NCBI GenBank assembly: GCA_000469685.2
Contig: LS997566.1
Location: 43,104,920-43,168,919 of the forward strand
DNA: 64,000 nt
Origin: Haemonchus contortus
Taxonomy: Eukaryota; Nematoda; Chromadorea; Rhabditida; Trichostrongylidae
Reading direction: 5' to 3'
In this document: positions 59,678 through 64,000 of the stretch, one piece after another
Layout of the letters: each line of letters begins with the position of its first letter
How positions within the stretch are numbered: the first letter of the stretch is position 1
Notes under the pieces: model-generated
Databases searched by the model: none
What the model saw: only the letters and a program-made list of their open reading frames with translations
Told to the model about the DNA's origin: nothing
Translations under genes and position numbers: made by a program

Positions 59678-62166
59678 TTGGGTTGTAACATAAGTTCGTA
59701 GAGTTTTTTCACAAAGATTTATTTTAACAAAAAACAATAATTATAATAATAAATCAATCAATGATGTATCCTCCTATTACTGTTTGCGACGTCTTCCAAT
59801 CTCTCGACCAACTTGTTGATGCCGTTTCGCCAAAAATCGGCCGGTCTGGTGTCGAAGAAGTTGTTGAGCCAGTTTTCAAGAACGTCTTCGCCATTGAAGG
59901 TAACACTCCTCATTTGGTTTGACAGAGAGCGGAAAGGTGGTAGTCGGTAGGTGCAAGATCCGGAGAGCACGGTGGATGCTGAAGAACCACTCATTCAAGC
60001 TTTTGGAGTGCTGTTTTGACGACTTAGGCATTATGGGGCCTGGCGTTGTCGTGGAGCAAGATGACCTGACCTTGTCTATCGGGTCTTTTCAGCCGAATAG
60101 CCTCACTAACACGGTTTAGCTGGGCAATGTAGACCTCCTTGTTGATAGTAGCGTTTCTTTCGAGCATTTCCCATTGCACCATGCCTTTTCAGTCTCACCA
60201 AACGCAAATCATGACCTTTTTTGAGTGAAGGTCTTGCTTGACTCTTGGCTTCGGTGTCTCTCCTGGGGCCACCCAGAGACACACCTAACAAGGGAAGGAT
60301 ACTAGGTCGCAGTGGCCATCTGAGATGAGATGTATACGGCCGAATGTGTCTCCAGGTGAGTATCTCAAATCCGCTTTCCAAATCTGCTAAACGATTCTGG
60401 GGTCAGAGTTATGGGGCCATTTCCTCTCCTTTGTTAAACGCCCCGAGATGCCTATATAAGCCAACCGAAAACAAGACCGAATGTGCGGCGATGGAGCAGT
60501 TGGTACGGTGGCGGACTCTCAGGATGGTCACGGAGGTTCGGGTCCTTGATGCTTCTGCTCGTTTTGCATTTTGAAAAAACATCTCCCAAACGCTTGCAAA
60601 ATGCTTTTACGCTTCATATCCACCATCTATAGGGTTCCCTTACGTTTGACAAATGCTGTAAAGGATAATATAATGGAAGTTTTCCTTTACCCCCATTTAC
60701 CCCCACCCACCGAATAGAGTTGCAGTCCTATCCCAATCACTCGAAGGGGTTGCGAAATTTATGGCAGCACCGTGCAGTTTCGGCAGAGGGGAGAGCGGGG
60801 GGGGGGGGTCGGATGACTCATCTGACCGTAATACTCGCTGTTAGAGCAATGCCCTCTGCTCGGCCAGAAATGAACCATTATGGGTACTCGAAACCTCAAA
60901 ATCTTGATTTTCGATGAAACTTCGCCTATAGGGGTAATCCGATGCCCTGATCACGAATATGACCTTCATTTTTGGCGTTGACGCCATTTGGCTCCAGCTG
61001 GCGCCAATTTAGCGCCAAATTCGCGCCAATTGGAGTCAAATGGCGCCAGCGCCGAAAATGAATGTTATATTCGTCATCAGGACCTCAAATAACCCCTAAA
61101 CGCATGTTTTCAGCAATTTTGGTGAAAACACCCTTGGCGCCAAATTGGCGCCAGTAGGCTCCAAATGGTGCCAACGCCAAAAATGAAGGTCATATTCGTG
61201 ATCAGGGCATCGGATTACCCCTATAGGCGAAGTTTCATCGAAAATCAAGATTTTGAGGTTTTGGGGTGTAATAGGTAGGATAGTACCCATAATGGTTCAT
61301 TTCTGGCCGAGCAGAGGGCATTGCTCTAACAGCGAGTATTACGGTCAGATGAGTCATCCGACCCCCCCCACCCGCTCTCCCCTCTGCCGAAACTGCACGG
61401 TGCTGCCATAAATTTCGCAACCCCTTCGAGTGATTGGGATAGGACTGCAACTCTATTCGGTGGGTGGGGGTAAATGGGGGTAAAGGAAAACTTCCATTAT
61501 ATTATCCTTTACAGCATTTGTCAAACGTAAGGGAACCCTATAGATGGTGGATATGAAGCGTAAAAGCATTTTGCAAGCGTTTGGGAGATGTTTTTTCAAA
61601 ATGCAAAACGAGCAGAAGCATCAAGGACCCGAACCTCCGTGACCATCCTGAGAGTCCGCCACCGTACCAACTGCTCCATCGCCGCACATTCGGTCTTGTT
61701 TTCGGTTGGCTTATATAGGCATCTCGGGGCGTTTAACAAAGGAGAGGAAATGGCCCCATAACTCTGACCCCAGAATCGTTTAGCAGATTTGGAAAGCGGA
61801 TTTGAGATACTCACCTGGAGACACATTCGGCCGTATACATCTCATCTCAGATGGCCACTGCGACCTAGTATCCTTCCCTTGTAAGACACCTTCCTCGTAC
61901 ACACTGCATATGTCCCAAGCGGCTTCGGCTGCTTATTGACCTCGATGAAAAGCAGATGTCGAAAATGCTGATTTTCTCCTCCTGGATATTCCAATTCTGA
62001 GCCAGAAAAAAGACGTGCAACTAGATTATCCAAAGAAACGAATAATACCGTTTTATAGAGGAGAAAGAGTTCTTTCCAATGAATATATACACTTCACGAA
62101 AAAACAAAGCGAATCGTTGTAAAATGACCCCAACACAAAACTCTACGAACTTATGTTACAACCCAA
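59678..62166 (-). mobile_element. mariner inside the RTE, itself interrupted
   Basis: Ends TTGGGTTGTAACATAAGTTC and its inverse, flanked by TA (59676-59677, 62167-62168). Minus-strand transposase remains: near the right end KRLFSGSELE-like with KQPKPLGTYAVC (about 61880-62030), then after the palindrome QDLHSKKVMICV-like, NRVSEAIRLKRPDRQGQ, the DNARPH catalytic box near 60040, and the C terminus PPFRSLSNQMRSVTFN ... GINKLVERLEDV (59760-59950). Without the 1.6 kb palindrome it would be about 0.9 kb, so it also has internal loss. Confidence 0.9.
60288..61882. mobile_element. 1.6-kb foldback element (giant palindrome)
   Basis: Outer ends ACAAGGGAAGGATACTAGG and the exact inverse. Arms of about 700 bp are nearly identical (position x pairs with 122170 minus x in the outer part), apart from one roughly 18-base length difference near 60880 / 61270 and G-run length near 60800. 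As a result the same 76-residue frame occurs at 60344-60574 (+) and 61596-61826 (-). The centre (about 60990-61150) is full of GGCGCCA words. No transposase. Flanks GACACACCTA and AAGACACCTT may be an 8-9 bp target duplication. Confidence 0.92.
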
Positions 62167-64000
62167 TATTTCCCATGCTGCTACACGGTGTACGCTGCTG
62201 AATGCCTTTCTCAATTCAACGAAATTGATGAAGAGTGGAACTCATTACATTGCTCGACAATGTTACAAAGAGCAGATATTTGCTCACAAAACGATCTTCC
62301 CTTTTTGAACCCAGCCTCTTCTTCTCTTACTTGGATAACAATTGCATCACGGAGTCGACGCAACAGTATGACGCTGAATGCTTTTCCAGGAATCGAAAGA
62401 AGTGTGATATCTCTCCAATTTTCACAATCCGCCAATCTTCCTTTTCTAGGTAGCTTCACAATTACTTCTTTTCTCCAATCTTCTGGGACCTCTTCACCAT
62501 TCCAGCAACGGTTATACAATTTCGTTGCTTCTCCACTATCGTGCTACTACCTGCCTTTGACAATTCCGCCGGAATCTCATCTATGCCAGAGACTCTCCTT
62601 TTGCGAAAGAATTGCTCCGATTGTCTCTTCTGAAGTCGTGCTGCCAACATCGACGTCGAGCTCATTAGCTGGCTTCATCCCCTCGTGACAGTACGTCCGC
62701 TGTGGTTCGAGCCATCTTTCTTTCTGTTCATCTGCGATCAAAAGAAGTTTGCCATCACCGTCCTTGATAGCCAAATTGATCTTTTTTCGAAGATCCTATC
62801 AATTCGTTGACAATGTGGTGAAGGGGTTTCGAGTCACCACGTTCCGCATCATGCTGAGCTTCTGCTACTCTCTGCGAAAACCAGACTTTTGTCCTCGGCG
62901 ACAGGACCTTTTCACGATGCGGTCCAGTTTAGCGTATATACTACTTGCTTCATCGAGCTCGTCTTCATTCTTCGCTTGTTCTCTCCGAGTCTTAAAAAGT
63001 TTCCTTTCATCTATCTTCTGCCAGGTGCTTTCCTAAATCCGTTGCTCTTTTCGCTTTCCGCGTCTTCGACCGACCACTCTCTGAACACAATCCTGGATGG
63101 CTTATTTGACGGATGTCCACCCCTCTTCCAAAGTACCCACTTCCTCCAAACCGCGAATCGATTCCGTAATTCCAGAGAGAAGCTTGCAGTGAAGTCCGAG
63201 TCCTTTAGCTTCTCCACAGCAAATGGTCCAGTGACTATGACTTTCTTCTCCTGCCTCTTTAGCTTGAGTTCGATTGACGCTCTAACCAAGTGGTTACCTG
63301 ATCCCACGTCAGCGCCACGGAATACGCGAACATCTCGAAGCGACGCTCTGCACTTCTTGCTCAATGCAAATTTGGTCAGTCTCGTTCCTTGTTTTCTCAT
63401 CAAGCGAACCCCAAGTTCCCTTATGGATCCGTTTGTGCTGAAAGAATGTATTCCCAATACACAGCGCATTTTGCTCAATGTGGCATTGAAATCCCCAGTG
63501 ATAAGCTTGAAATCTCGTCTCGGCATGTCATCAATAATGTCCTGAAATGGCTCATAGGAGCAGTCTTACAATTCCTGACTCGTGTCCTCCGTAGGTGCAT
63601 ATACTTGAACGACTGTGATGCGGGTTCCCTTGTTACAAATCGCGCCGTCATTATCCTCTCATTCACTGGTCTCCATCCAACAAGTGCCTCCGCCGCTCTC
63701 TGACTCAAAGCAAATTTCTCTGCTCTTTCATGTCATTCCTCCGACCCAGAGAACAGTACATTCTTCTCATCGCTTCTCATACAGCCTTGGCCGATATAAC
63801 GGACTTTCGGACTTCGCTGATAACCATGATGTCTACGTGATAGTTTTCGAACTCTCGAAGAACGTGTGCAAGGTTCTCAGGCTGATACAGTGTGCGCACA
63901 TTCCATGTTCTAACAAAAGTTTTGTTTTTGGGTGAGAAAACCGAACTCTGCATCAGGATACTTTTCGTTTCAAGGCTAAAGTTAGGCCCCTCAATGCAAC
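62167..64000 (-). mobile_element. RTE LINE, 5' part (endonuclease to RT fingers), runs off the window
   Basis: Minus strand, read from the window edge. The apurinic-like endonuclease starts about 63945 (FVRTWNVRTLYQPENLAHVL, EVRKS) and continues with the GDFNA motif near 63490 (LITGDFNATLSKMRCVLG) and ALSKKCRASLRDVRVFRGAD. A linker follows, then the RT fingers at 62660-62190 (EIPAELSKAG, PEDWRKEVIVKLPRKGRLAD, CENWRDITLLSIPGKAFSVI, EEAGFKKGRSFCEQI). It joins 59677 across the mariner at codons for AWEIL / RMYG. The start of the element lies beyond 64000. Several frameshifts. Confidence 0.9.

Noticed and set aside
60344..61826. Identical 76-codon frames on opposite strands, and a second pair at 60720 and 61235
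   Set aside because: Both members of each pair are produced by the arms of the palindrome; no protein motif is visible.

Overview
The window looks like nuclear DNA of a parasitic nematode, probably a strongylid (hookworm group). This rests on short introns with TTTCAG acceptors, a tandem family of nematode-type seven-transmembrane chemoreceptors, and a typical nematode repeat mix (Tc1/mariner, RTE and CR1 LINEs, tRNA-derived SINEs, a BEL LTR element, palindromic MITEs). The species cannot be fixed from sequence alone. No rRNA, genuine tRNA, CRISPR or bacterial-style operon is visible.

The only host genes I can support are six paralogous receptor genes, all on the + strand (called A to F): A 2956-9744, B 16313-19732, C 27047-30712, D 42303-45518, E 49307-52294 and F 55263-58215 (last exon not in the window). 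All have the same exon structure and intron phases (1,1,0,0,2). Five give an uninterrupted predicted protein of 313 or 316 residues. They fall into two types: type 1 (A, E) and type 2 (B, C, D, F). A-B and E-F are copies of one type1-type2 pair. At least four orphan, decayed copies of the last exon (22.8, 39.8, 46.3 and 53.0 kb) lie between the genes, so the last-exon block has duplicated more often than whole genes survived.

Almost everything else is mobile DNA. In order: a MITE at 0.4-1.1 kb; a mariner, a Tc1-like element and an RTE fragment in the introns of A; a CR1-like LINE (11.2-13.2 kb, minus) and a deleted mariner (13.6-14.5 kb) between A and B; a MITE, a mariner fossil, a deleted Tc1-like element and a possible Helitron-like block between B and C; a Tc1-like element (32.7-38.6 kb) carrying an apparently young BEL-type LTR element (32948-37571) between C and D; a small mariner (47.05-47.59 kb) between D and E; and a triple nest on the right (RTE LINE 58.66 kb to the edge, holding a mariner at 59678-62166, holding a 1.6 kb palindrome at 60288-61882).

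Because the array is duplicated, several insertions can be compared with empty sites in paralogous copies, which gives relative ages and target-site duplications from this one window. The region reads as a rapidly changing chemoreceptor cluster whose intergenic and intronic DNA is rebuilt by transposons.
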